From: Trametes villosa
Lineage: Eukaryota > Basidiomycota > Agaricomycetes > Polyporales > Polyporaceae
Assembly (NCBI GenBank): GCA_002964805.2
Contig: PUDQ02000003.1
Span: forward strand, 1-64,000
DNA: 64,000 nucleotides
Direction: 5' to 3'
Shown here: positions 8,086 through 18,546 of the stretch, in pieces
Layout of the letters: the number at the start of each line of letters is the position of its first letter
Position numbering within the stretch: position 1 is the stretch's first letter
Translations under genes and position numbers: made by a program
The notes under the pieces: generated by a model
Database searches by the model: none
Told to the model about the DNA's origin: nothing
What the model saw: the letters and a program-made list of their open reading frames with translations, nothing else

Positions 8086-10929
8086 GGCGGGCGCTGTGGC
8101 TGGAGTGGCTCGCGCAGAACGCCGGCGATTCAGAGGCGGTAAACGAGGGTGGCACTAGAGACGGTGTCGGGGTGGTGGCCGACGGTGTGGTCGTGTGCTC
8201 GGACGACGAGGAGGGGAGTGAGGAGGATGTTGGAAGTGGTGCCGCGGCGGGCGACGTCTCCTGCGATCTGACTGATCCCTTGTGTGGCCTTGTTTGGTTC
8301 TTGTGGCTCTCGCTCTCACTTCACCTTTCTCTCGCTCTATCTCTCTCCGAAATATTGTTTGCGTCTTGTCAGAGTCTCATAACATCCAGCTACCTCCTCT
8401 CATTCACCTCGCGTTATCCGTAGCTATCCAACTATAATAGCCACAACAACGAGAAAGATGAGGTTCAAAAGCGGTGCCCGGCGCCCAGCCGCTCTCTGCG
8501 ATCTCGGTCGGATCTGTCAGGCGTAGTCTCCTCAACCGTTGCGCCTGTCCATTCCTCCAGGCAACTCGACAACCAACGCGGAATACGGCAAGTACTTCAG
8601 CTGCTGTATCGTTGTTGATTGTGTATCCTTGGATGGGTAGTTGGCACATAGGACACGCATATGCTGCGTACGCTATCGGGAAAACAAGCAGAGAGGCTCG
8701 CTGCTTCTCCAGATTCCGCTGCGCACGTTCCCATCCCACACCAATCCTTACTTGGCTATTGTCCACAATCCTTGTTCCAGCTGTACAATTGTTCTCGCTG
8801 TGCCCACGGCCAACGCTCGCTTACTTCCTGGCCTCCTACTTGTGTTCCCAGTCGGTGCAAGCACGAGGTATGTGCGCCATGCATCCTAATCGTGGTCCCT
8901 CCGCTGCTCATATGAGCCGTGAGTATTATATCCTCGCGACAGTACATGCTATCAGCTTACCAGCCAAGGCGGATAACGGCAGGTACCCTAGCTGTAACAA
9001 TAGTACGGCTATGTACCTCTAGACGAAAGCTCGGCACTCCGGATGCGCATATACTTGGTTCTCGCGCTAGCTTAGGAGAACAAGAAACAGGTTCGCGGCT
9101 TCTCTACTTGTGCCGGCCGCCTATAATTGTCCATTATCCACAACCCTTGTTCAATCGGTGCCGTTCTTACTGTACCCACCGCCGGGACTATCACTGGCTA
9201 AGTACATCATACTTTCGAGCCCGTGTTTAATCGTGTTACACAGCGACCTGTCGCCCGTCCCCGCAACCGCCATCCTCGCGCCAATCGACACGCAAACCGC
9301 AGCGGACCCGTCGACTCGCCCAGGTGCGAGTTTACATCTATTCATCCCTCCTCGAGCGCCGTATGATATAGAACTGCAGACCATACCGCGCGTCTCTCCT
9401 CAACACGCACAAGGACTGGCACGGCACCCGTAAAGATGCTTGTCGCCCATGGACCTCACCGGCGACTACGCCGGTAGTGATCCATTCGTCCGAGCCATGG
9501 ATGGTAAGAACGGTTGCAGCCTGCGTCAGTTCTCTCACTCAAACCAGCTTACTTCGTTCAGGCGAAGCATTGCTCCAGCCCGTCCTGGACGACCCTCGCC
9601 TCGCACTGGTCCCTGCAAGGATGGTGAACGCCCAGGTGCGAGTTTTACATCTATCCGTGTCTCCTCGAACGCGTCATTGCGACGCTATTGAGTAGATACG
9701 ATCCAGCCCACGAGCAAGGTGCGGTATGCGCGTAAAATCGAGACTGACTACGGTCTAGCGCGCCCGTGCGGGGGCCCATCGGTGCCTCCCCGCACGCTCC
9801 ACTGAAACGAGCGGGCTTTCGCGTGGGGCACTCGAGGCGTCCCGCGGTGCGTTCACCCCACATCCTCCAGGTGCCCTCCGCCGTGCCGGAGGATGCTCAC
9901 CGCAGTTCTCTCGCTCGTAGGCACGGGCGCGCCGAATCGCGTGAAAGATTGCGCTTATCTATCCCTCCGTGCAACTCGCAGACGGAGAACGACAAGTGCT
10001 CTGCCGCTGTACATCACAGCTGTATGTCTTCAGATGGATGGTCGGCGTACTGTATACACCAATTGCTAATCTACGTCCGGCCTAGAACCATTCGAAGCTT
10101 GCCTCCGCTCTGCTTGAAGGAGGACGCGACTACGCACTGGCGGTCGCCTCCTTGCCTCCTCCGCTATGTGCACGCTCCTTTCTCAGACTATTGCAACTAT
10201 GGGTCCCCGCGCTACCGCTCGCCACGGTGATAGCTGTCCGTCCACTCCTCGCTCGATCCATATGCTTGACATCTGACATCGAGGACTCAGATGAATCCAC
10301 TCGCGCGGCCCGCCACGAAACACACTCAACGCAGGCACCAGATCAGCCAATACGGTGAGCGCGCCGTTGACGTACTTTTGACGGTGGTTTCATGGAAAAG
10401 GAAAGGATCGATCGATGGTTGCGAGAGCCTGCCACCAAGATTCAGAAGGATGAGTGGATGTTCCTGAGTGCGATCGCAGATTTCGAACACTGATCCGAAG
10501 CGCGGGGACAAAGGGTTTTGCCTTTCGGCCCCGCGCGAGTTCTTCATCTTCGCCCCGCCCCCGCACTCGCTCGTGGCGCGTCCCCGCAACCGCGAGTGGA
10601 CACACAAACTCCCGCAACCTCGCGCCTCCCCTCTTCCCCCGGCCCGCACGTCCCAGGTGCGAGTTTGATTTCCATTTATATCTCCTGGAGCACGTCACCG
10701 CTGCGCTAACGTTCTCCTCCTTTCAGCGTACGCGCGGGAGGGAAGGACGCAGATGACGGACGAGCATCAGCCTCCATCACCGCCATCAGTTCGCGCCGGG
10801 CTCAAGTTCCCCACGCGACTGGCGGCCCCGCGCCGTGCCTGGGTCAGACGACCTCCACTCGCCCGGTCCGCACGAACCCTGCACATGCCGCAGAGACACC
10901 CGAACTCTAGTTCGCCAGCCCGCGCGATG
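8086..10929. other. Gene-poor region with worn tandem repeats
   Basis: No gene is supported over 2.8 kb. The first 200-300 bp are presumably the MYND-gene promoter. From about 8565 onward the DNA contains diverged repeats. A block at 8578-8830 (GCGGAATACGGCAAGTAC, then CACAATCCTTGTTC) is echoed at 8969-9190 (GCGGATAACGGCAGGTAC, then CACAACCCTTGTTC) and more weakly near 9972-10030. A second motif, CAGGTGCGAGTTT followed by a C/T-rich tail, occurs at 9321, 9633 and 10654. CGTCCCCGCAACCGC occurs near 9257 and 10587. Short open frames here look like chance. Confidence 0.55.
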
Positions 10930-10936
10930 CTATAAA
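10930..10936 (+). promoter_or_regulatory. TATA box of the hexose transporter gene
   Basis: TATAAAG lies 107-113 bp upstream of the ATG at 11043, in a typical GC-rich setting (GATGCTATAAAGCCGCG). The position is usual for a strongly expressed fungal gene. Confidence 0.6.
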
Positions 10937-11042
10937 GCCGCGCGCGAGCGAAGCCGAAGGTTTCCCCGGGTGTGGTCTGCTTCTCTCCCAGCCTCAGCCT
11001 GCGAACCAGCGTATCCCTGCTCTCGCTCGCTCAGCCGCAACC

Positions 11043-13023
11043 ATGGGCAAAGGCGTACGTCTCCCCCACACGTTTAACGCTGTTCAGCCTCTAAATGACA
11101 TGCCGTGCACAGTACAGCGCCGCCATCGCGTCTAACCCGGTACGTTGTTTTGACTGATCGCCCGCCACCACCGCCCGCTTACACACGCGTCCCTGCAGTA
11201 CATCGTCGGCTCGTTCGCATGTATCGGCGGCGGCCTCTTCGGACTGGACATCTCGTCCATGTCCGGCGTCCTCTCCAACAACGCCTACAAGAACACCTTC
11301 GGCAACCCCGGCCCTAACGCGCAGGGCGCCATCGTCGCCGCCATGCCCGCCGGCTCCTTCGTCGGCGCCCTCGCCGTCTCCAAGCTCGCCGACGTCATCG
11401 GCCGCAAGTGGACGATCATCATCTCTGGCTGGATCTGGGTCATCGGCAGCATCCTCCAGTGCGCCTCCGTCGTACGTCCCTCCCCCCTCGCTGTTCGCCC
11501 CGACGAGCGCGGAGGGCTGCTCGCCGCTCTATCACGCGCGGTGGCTTCGCGCAGAGATAGGCTGCGGCTTCTCTAACCACGATCGGGTCGCGCTCCCGAT
11601 TCGTCGAGACGCACCTCCGCGCTGCTTCTTCTTCCCACCGGGCACCCAGCTGACTTTGAGCCCGCTCTAGAACCGTGGCATGCTTGTCGTCGGGCGTATC
11701 ATCTCCGGTCTCTCTGTCGGCATTGCCTCCGCCATCGTCCCGCTTTACCAGTCTGAGATCACCGAGCCGCGCATCCGTGGCCGGCTCGTCGCGATGCAGC
11801 AATGGTCAGTCTCCTCCCACTGCTGCTCGATAATATTACTCACATGCGCGCAGGTCAATCACATGGGGCATCCTCCTCCAGTACTTCGTCCAGTTTGGGT
11901 GCTCGTACATCGACGGCACCGCGTCCTTCCGCATCCCGTGGGGGCTGCAGATGATCCCCGCCATCATCCTCTCCGTCGGCATGCTCGCCTTCCCCGAGTC
12001 GCCGCGCTGGCTCGTCGACCACGACCGCTCGCCCGAGGCACTCGAGATCCTCGCGGACCTGCACGGCGGCGGCGACCCGCGCACGGAGCTCGTGCAGCTC
12101 GAGATCGCCGAGATCGAGGAGCAGGTGCGCTTCGAGCGCACCGAGGGCGCCAAGTCGTACCTCGACCTCTTCCGCCCGGGCATCTTCCGGCGCGTGACGC
12201 TCGGCATGTCGCTCCAGATGTGGTCGCAGCTGTCGGGGATGAACATCATGATGTACTACATCATCTACGTCTTCCAGGGCGCGGGCCTCACCGGGCGCCG
12301 CGGGAACCTCATCGCGGACTCGGTCCAGTACGTGCTCAACGTGCTCCTCACCGTCCCCGCGATCGTGTACATCGACCGCTGGGGCCGCCGCCCGATGCTC
12401 CTCGTCGGCACGCTCCTCATGGGCTTCTGGCTCATGCTCGTCGGCGGCCTCCAGGGCCGCTACGGAGAGTGGGGCACCGTCGACGGCAGCCGCGTCTGGG
12501 TCATCTCCGGGCACGACGGCATTACCAAGGCCATCATTGTCTTCTCGTACCTCTTCGTCTGCTCGTTCGCGATCACCATGGGCCCCGTCTCGTGGACGTA
12601 CCCGGCCGAAATCTTCCCGATGCGCGTGCGCGCGAAGGCCGTCGCGGTGTCCACCGCCGCGAACTGGGTGTTCAACTTCGCGCTCGCGTGGGCGGTCCCG
12701 CCCGGGCTCTCGACGATCGCGTACAAGACGTACTTCATCTTCGGCACGTTCAACTTCGCCGCGTTCATCCACATCTTCTTCATGTTCCCCGAGACGGCCG
12801 GCCGCACGCTCGAGGAGATCGAGGACGTGTTCAACCAGGGCCACGTCTTCACCGCCTGGAACGTCAAGCGCGACGTCGGCAAGAAGACGCTCCAGGACGT
12901 CAACCGCGACAACAAGGTCAGTAGTGCCCCTTTGCGTTTCGAAGTGTTCGTTCGCTAACTTTGTGGATGGTGTAGCACGAGGTGCACGAGGTCGACAGCC
13001 GCGAAGAGAAGTCCGCGGCATAG
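11043..13023 (+). CDS. MFS hexose transporter
   Basis: Sugar:H+ symporter of the plasma membrane, major facilitator superfamily, close to fungal high-affinity glucose transporters. Exons: 11043-11054, 11113-11139, 11199-11471, 11671-11804, 11854-12916 and 12976-13023, giving 518 aa, the usual length for 12-helix sugar porters. Family signatures appear in order: GGGLFGLDISSMSG in helix 1, GRKW after helix 2, NRGMLVVGRIISGLSVG, PRIRGRLVAMQQW, the sugar-porter PESPRWL, WSQLSGMNIMMYYIIYV in helix 7, DRWGRRPML, WTYPAEIFPMRVRAKAVAV and PETAGRTLEEIEDVF. The C-terminal tail is hydrophilic. The 199-nt third intron is longer than the others (48-59 nt); removing it joins ILQCASV to NRGMLVV as in relatives. 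Nothing in the frame is broken. The substrate is inferred from the family. Confidence 0.93.
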
Positions 13024-13365
13024 GCCTAAAACTCCTCCCTCCTTCCCTCCCCTACGCTCCCTCCCCTATCCTCTCTTGCTGTATCCGAGTCGGCGCAGCC
13101 CCGCCGTCGCCCGCCGTCGCCCGCCGTCGCCCCCGCTTTGTATCTTGACCTCCTCCCGCCTCTCCCTAATCGTTCTGCGATGGGACGCACCTGCAATGAT
13201 CATGACCTTCCCGCATTGTGTATTAGTAGCAATTTCACCGTTGTTTTGTGCTGCACAACGCCGTCTGCGCCCGCCAGACTCCGAAGGCTCGATATTGAGG
13301 GGACGGTAGATCGATTGATTCAGTATCTTACACGACAGCACGACAAGCCGTCATCTCTTCATGGT
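13024..13365. other. Convergent 3' region
   Basis: A 342-bp gap lies between two stop codons facing each other, so it holds both 3' ends. It contains three exact 10-bp units CCGCCGTCGC at 13101-13130. No gene is seen. Confidence 0.6.
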
Positions 13366-15756
13366 CTACACAATGTAGACGGTCAGTCGCTTGGTTTCGC
13401 CTCGTATGGGACCGCTCACCGTTTTCTCTTCAACGGAAGCATCGCTTTCCGCATCCTCCTTCCGCCCAGCTTTATGTCCGACAACACCCACACCCCTCAA
13501 GAACAGAATCGCAAGGATAGCGCCTACACCACCCAGTAAGCCCTCGCGCGTTTGATCCCCCTGCCCCCACTCCTCACTGAGCCCACTCACCAAACAGCGG
13601 GAACGCGAAGCCCGCCCACATCGCGTCCTTGTACGCCACGAGCTGCGCCGGCCGCGGTGCGTTCGTGCCCGCCCTGTTCGGCACCACGCCGTCCGCGCGC
13701 GCCGCCCTATTCAGCCCCGCGTCGAACACGATCGTCGTCACAGCCGTCCCAAACGCCGCGCCCAGCTATCCACCCGTCCGTCAGCATCTCTACCCCGGGG
13801 TATAATGCAAATAGAAAACGACAGGCGGACGTACCTGGGTGAGCGTGTTGAAGAGCGCGCCGCCGACACTCTGCTCGTGCGGGAGGCACACCTTCGCGAC
13901 GAAGAGCGTGCCGGCAGCGAAGACGAAGTCCGCGCCGAATACGGCGAGGATCGCTGCGGGGAAGCCGAACGCCCAGTACGGCGCGGCGGGGTCGATGACT
14001 GCGAAGAGCAGGTTTGCGACCCCCGTGAGCGTCGTTCCGATTGCTACAGCGTTCCAGAGAATTGTCAGCAAGGCGTTAGCACAGCGAGACAGACAATCAT
14101 ACCGATGAGGATGACGACGTCGACGCGGCCGACGACGAGCGCGACTACGAGGTTACACAGGCACCCGGTGACGGGCATGGGCAGCAGCCGGACCATGGTG
14201 AGGATCGGGCTATACCCCACGTAGTTCTGGTAATACAGCTGCCCCCTCCATCAGGCAAACTCGCCTAGGAAACAATGTCTAGCGAGGGAAGCACGAGACT
14301 CACCGTCACCCAGAACGAGAACGACTGGAAGCCGCACCACTGCAGAAACGCGATCACGAGCATGACACCGAGCTTCCCGCTCGCGCGGCCCCAGATCGAG
14401 ACATTCATAAGCGGCGGGGGCGTCCACCACTGCACGGGCACCGTGCCGGGCTGACTATGGAGGCCTTCGAGGTACCGCTCCCAGAGGATGAAGATCGCAA
14501 ATAAGAGTATGCCGATGATGAGGAGCGCAATAACGTCTTTCGATGCGGCCGAGCACTGTCAATCCGGGGGGATCAGAATGAAGGAACGACAACGCACATC
14601 CGGTCTTCCACCCGTCTGGTGCAACGTTTCCGTCGCTCAGGGCGAACACGATGAGCGTCAGCCCGACGGTACCGACGACGGCGCCCAGCCAATCGACCCG
14701 TCTGCTCAAACAGACGTTTATCGCCCATCAACAATCCCAACTTTCGACGCTCAGCGACTTTGCGGGTAGCACGCACCGGTCTTCAAGCTCGTACGGCTCA
14801 TCCTTGTCGATTGAGATGGCCCCACCAACGCAGCACGCCGCCGCGAGACCGGCCACGAACCAGAACGTAGACCGCCACGACTTTCTGGAAGGAGCAGTGT
14901 CAGCCCGCCATACAGCCAAGTCGACGATGGGATAGTCCTACTCTGTAACCTGCGTGAGCACCCCTCCGACCGCGCTTCCCAGGGCCCCGCCTACAGGTGC
15001 GCCGGCCGCAAACGTTGCAAACGCGACAGAACGAATTGTCGAGGGCGGGAAGGTATGAGCCAAGATTCCTAACTGCTCAAACGGATTGGCATCGCTGTCC
15101 GATCGAACACGCAGTGCCAAGGACCTACGCTAGCGGGTACGGCAGCGGCAGCCCCGAGGCCCTGGATACCACGCAGCACGTCGAGGGTGATTTCATCTGC
15201 GGACTGCACTCAGCCGTGGGTCCACCATGGTCGCTTCGCACTCACCTTGCGCAAACCCACAGCCGAGTGCGAACACGCCTAACCACGCGCACCCGCATAA
15301 AAACATCCGTTTCCGGCCGTATAGATCTGCGAGGCGGCCGAAGAACAACAGCAAACACCCCTACACGACATCGTCGTCAGAGAACACGATGTCCGGAGAC
15401 CACAGCTGAAGTGCTCACGGAACTCAGCGAGTACGCGTTCATGATCCATTGTAGCTTGTACTCGACGATGCTGAGGTCGCGCCCTATGGTCGGCAACGAG
15501 ATACTGACACCGGTCAGGTTCGCCGTCTGGAAAGCAAGGGTCGCGGTAAGCTACGGTGTGCCAAACAAAGTGCTGCTCTGGGTGCATGATCACATACGTT
15601 TACGATCATGGAAAGCGTCACGGACGCGATCAGGACGATGTTTTGCAGGTGACTGCGTTGGCGTCCAGGGCCGGATGCCGGGAGTCGTCCCTCACCCCCT
15701 GGCGAGGAGTGGGCTGGAGGAGCAGATAGCGCATTATCGTGTGCTGAAGCGGTCAT
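13366..15756 (-). CDS. MFS drug-efflux-type transporter, copy 1
   Basis: Major facilitator of the DHA2/aminotriazole-resistance (ATR1-like) group, which exports toxic compounds by proton antiport at the plasma membrane. Exons (minus): 15756-15598, 15526-15419, 15360-15246, 15196-15129, 15072-14942, 14884-14777, 14701-14598, 14536-14304, 14238-14103, 14043-13835, 13765-13591 and 13523-13366, giving 567 aa. Motifs include GRLADLYGRKRMFL after helix 2, LDVLRGIQGLGAAAAVPA, AGAPVGGALGSAVGGVL, GTTLTGVANLLFAVIDPAAP and CLPHEQSVGGALFNTL. Eight internal exons have exactly the same lengths as in the paralogue at 18.5-21.0 kb. The intron at 13834-13766 is absent there. The TAG next to GTTACAGA at 14942 is part of a GTAGGA splice donor, not a stop in the message. 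The specific substrate is unknown. Confidence 0.88.
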
Positions 15757-16561
15757 TTCGCGCCTAGCGCACTGTCCCAAACCGACCGCTGGTGAGCAGT
15801 CCGCGCAAGGTAAGCGGTTCTTGAACAACGCAGCCAGCGAAGTAGTCCACGTATCAAACGGTACCAGATCAAGCTTTATGAGCGCGCCGTACATGTGCAC
15901 CAACCTAGTCGAAGGAAGCCCTGCTTACCAACATTCGGCGCCTTCTGTACGGACGCAGTTCTCGAGAAGCCCAGTTCGTCGGAACGGCTATGTATACCGG
16001 GCACGAGGCAGTCATCTGACCAGCACGCTCTGCAGCTACGAGAAGGCAATCGCGCATTAGCCCCAGCCTTACACACCCTTCTCACGAGGAACTCACGGGT
16101 GCATTAGTGCGGGTGATCGTGTCAACCCGCAATGCCCGGATTCGGTGCTGCAAGTGTATGCGGCCATGGTCTTGGGCGCGGAGGACGCAGGGAATGGTGG
16201 TGTCCCGAAGGGGGGGGGGGAGGATTACGCGTACGTTACGGCGTGCGTCGATCTAGGTAATATGTTTTGTTAGCGTTCTCAAATGCGTACAAGTCGGTCT
16301 GCAAGCGTGCGCGAGAACTCTGGGTCGATCGTGCGGATAAGCGCACATTGTGGAGAGTGAAGCTTAACAGATCGTTCAAAGACAGTCCGGTAGCCATTCA
16401 GCCACAGATACAGCATGTGAAGATCTCTCGACCCCGTAACACAAGGTAGGAAGAGACCGCAGTTACCACTGATCCTACTGGACGCACCCTAGCGCTCGTC
16501 ATCAGCGTGGCACTTGTGAAAGACGCGGCAACACGCGACGCACCTTTCAGAACGCCCCAAG
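15757..16561. other. Intergenic, nothing recognised
   Basis: This gap holds the promoter of the MFS gene that starts at 15756 and the 3' end of the BTB gene that stops at 16562. It contains an 11-G run at 16210-16220. Short open frames show no family resemblance. Confidence 0.5.
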
Positions 16562-17667
16562 TTAGCATAGCCCTGCATGCCAAGGAGTCTTACAGTGCAT
16601 CCACTCCGGCTGCAACTTCTCATCCTCGAGCCCAAAGATGCTCGGAAGCTTCCCCCACGTGCCCAGCAGCGCGCTCTTGCACCGCGCGTTGAGCGCTTTA
16701 CGGCAGTGGTCGCACAGCGACAACAGTCCAGAGACAGGCTCTACGTGGTTCAGGCGGACCCACAGCATCTCGGCCAGGGCATCGGTAGTGAGCAGCTTCG
16801 GGATGTTCTCGGCCGCAAGCTGTACGATGTGCGCGAGGAGCTGCGTACACGCGTCCTCATACTGGCAACTCGCGGCACGCCTCGGGTCCGACAGAGCCGT
16901 AGAAATGTTGAGACTAGACTCGAGGAGCAGGCGCTCGCGGCCCACCAGGCACCTCTTCACGTCGGCGGAGCTTAACGTTTCGGACCCGCCGCCCTGGCGC
17001 TGGCAGCCCGTGAGGATGTCGTCAACCTGGAGTTGGCAGCACCTGTATAGCGCAATGGGGAGCATCGCCGTCTCCTCCGTGAGGCGGATGAGGTTGACAG
17101 TCTCAAAGAGGTCGGCCTTCCGGTCAGTGGAGAAGGTGAAGCGCTGAGGTATGTCGTTTCCGAAATCGTTCTCGAGCCAACTGGCGAAGTCGCAAACGAA
17201 GTAGTCGCCTAGTTGGTTGGAAGCCTCCTCGAGTATATCCGCCAGCTCGTATTTGTGGCCTAAGCGCATGAGGGCGGAGAGGACGGAGAACGGAGTCTCG
17301 GGGCCTGTGTTTCGTAGGTATCTATATCAGGCGTCGGGGCTTGAGATAAGGGAGACAACCCGAATTATAAGGAGGGAACGTACGTCCGGCTGTCGTAGAT
17401 AGCGTGCAGTAGGCATCTCATGTCATAAGCACTATCGGAGACGTGGACGACAGGCGTTTCTTGGACAGAGCCCGCGCCCGCGGCAGGCTGAGGAATCGCG
17501 AAGACGTCTCGGAAGACCGGAGAGAGACGAGCGAGGAGAGTCTTGTGTACTCGGAAGCCGGTGCCCCCGGCGACGACGACGATGCTGCCGTCTTCGAACC
17601 ATAGGTCCGGATCGTTGGCGAAGGGGGCATCGAGCGGCGGCTCCGAGCGAGACTCCATGTTCTTCAA
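16562..17667 (-). CDS. BTB/POZ domain protein, paralogue 1
   Basis: Two exons (minus), 17667-17384 and 17321-16562, joined across a 62-nt GT-AG intron, give 347 aa. Residues about 18-110 form a BTB/POZ fold: DPDLWFEDGSIVVVAGG, GFRVHKTLLARLSPVFRDVF, then VVHVSDSAYDMRCLLHAIYD. The intron falls right after YDSR, the same place as in the paralogues at 25.8 and 27.9 kb. After it come SALMRLGHKYELADILEEA and a helical C-terminal half with scattered Cys residues (LYRCCQL, CDHCRKALNARCKSALLG). Second exons of this gene and of the 25.8-kb paralogue are both exactly 760 bp. BTB domains often recruit Cullin-3 ligases or dimerise. In agaricomycetes such proteins form large families of unknown role, so function here is open. 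Confidence 0.85.
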
Positions 17668-17943
17668 TGGGTAGCGTGGGCTAAGATGGCGGCAGCGCGT
17701 GTCGTGTCAGGGCATTAATCAAAGCCTGAGGTTAGATGCACTAGGCTACCTGGCGATGTAGTGATATACTCGTAGGTTTGCCAAACGGCAGTGTTTACAG
17801 TGAGTGTTGGGACGATGAAGGAATTCAAGGACTCGGCGGACGCGGCATCGATCGCCAAAGCTTAAGTACTTAAGGCCTGCGCGCAGGTTCGGGAAGAGTT
17901 GCTTGATGGAAGCCGGGTTGTGCCGGTAACGAAGAAGAATCAA

Positions 17944-18014
17944 TCCGATATGGTGTAGTGGCTAACATTATCGCCTCTCACGCGATAGCCCGGGGTTCGA
18001 TTCCCCGTGTCGGA
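17944..18014 (+). tRNA. tRNA-Glu (anticodon CUC)
   Basis: A 71-nt cloverleaf with no intron. The acceptor stem TCCGATA pairs with TGTCGGA (one G-T pair). The D arm carries AGTGGCTAAC. The anticodon stem ATCGC/GCGAT holds the loop CTCTCAC, with CTC at positions 34-36, reading GAG codons. The T arm is CGGGG-TTCGATT-CCCCG. A short T run (ATTTTTAC) just downstream fits RNA polymerase III termination. The gene lies between the first BTB gene and the second MFS gene. Confidence 0.95.
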
Positions 18015-18546
18015 ATATTTTTACTTCCTGGTAGCGTTCGGCGTGCATCGGATGGGTTGTAAGTTACTGTACCACAGAGCTTACACTCAACTAGCCACCC
18101 GACCCTCTTGCACAGTTGGTGAATAAACCGGCAATGACGCGTAAGTCTCTCTGCCGTTGCACGAGCACAGTAACATCGCTTTGACATACATACATATGCG
18201 GTGTAGGACATCCCACACTGAACAGCGTGGCGTCATACGAAGTCGGCCCGCTGGGCGGGATGCCGGGAGCCGTCCGTAGGTCGGGACCCACCTGATTCGC
18301 CGAGGCATAGGCGTTGAATACTACAACTGCCATATATGGGGCTAGGTACGCTTAGAATTGGTCAGCACAGCGTATACGCGATCTCAGATTTGCTGGGCGG
18401 GCGGAAGAACGTTTGGCGGCGGCCGGGCCCCTGCTCTGCTTGATTTCATCCTCCTCATTCCCGGACCATGCCTCTTGTCCTCCTCCTCCGTCCTCCTTCC
18501 CCCGGCTGCTCAGTCATCCCTGCGGCTTGCCGTAATCACGACTTTA
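18015..18546. promoter_or_regulatory. Upstream region of MFS copy 2
   Basis: This 532-bp gap separates the tRNA from the MFS start. The stretch just before the ATG is rich in C/T (CCTCCTCCGTCCTCC), common in fungal promoters. No clear TATA box was found. Confidence 0.45.

Noticed and set aside
8404..8766. Minus-strand 120-codon frame with a CxxC pair
   Set aside because: It lies in worn repeat DNA, has no family resemblance, and its repeat echo at 8969-9190 does not keep the frame.
11855..13021. Minus-strand 388-codon frame opposite the hexose transporter
   Set aside because: Asp/Glu/Arg-rich antisense shadow of a conserved transporter exon.
14936..14945. Apparent stop codon in MFS copy 1 (ACAGAGTAG)
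   Set aside because: The GTAGGA is a splice donor at the same position as GTGAGC in copy 2; splicing restores the frame, so this is not a pseudogene.
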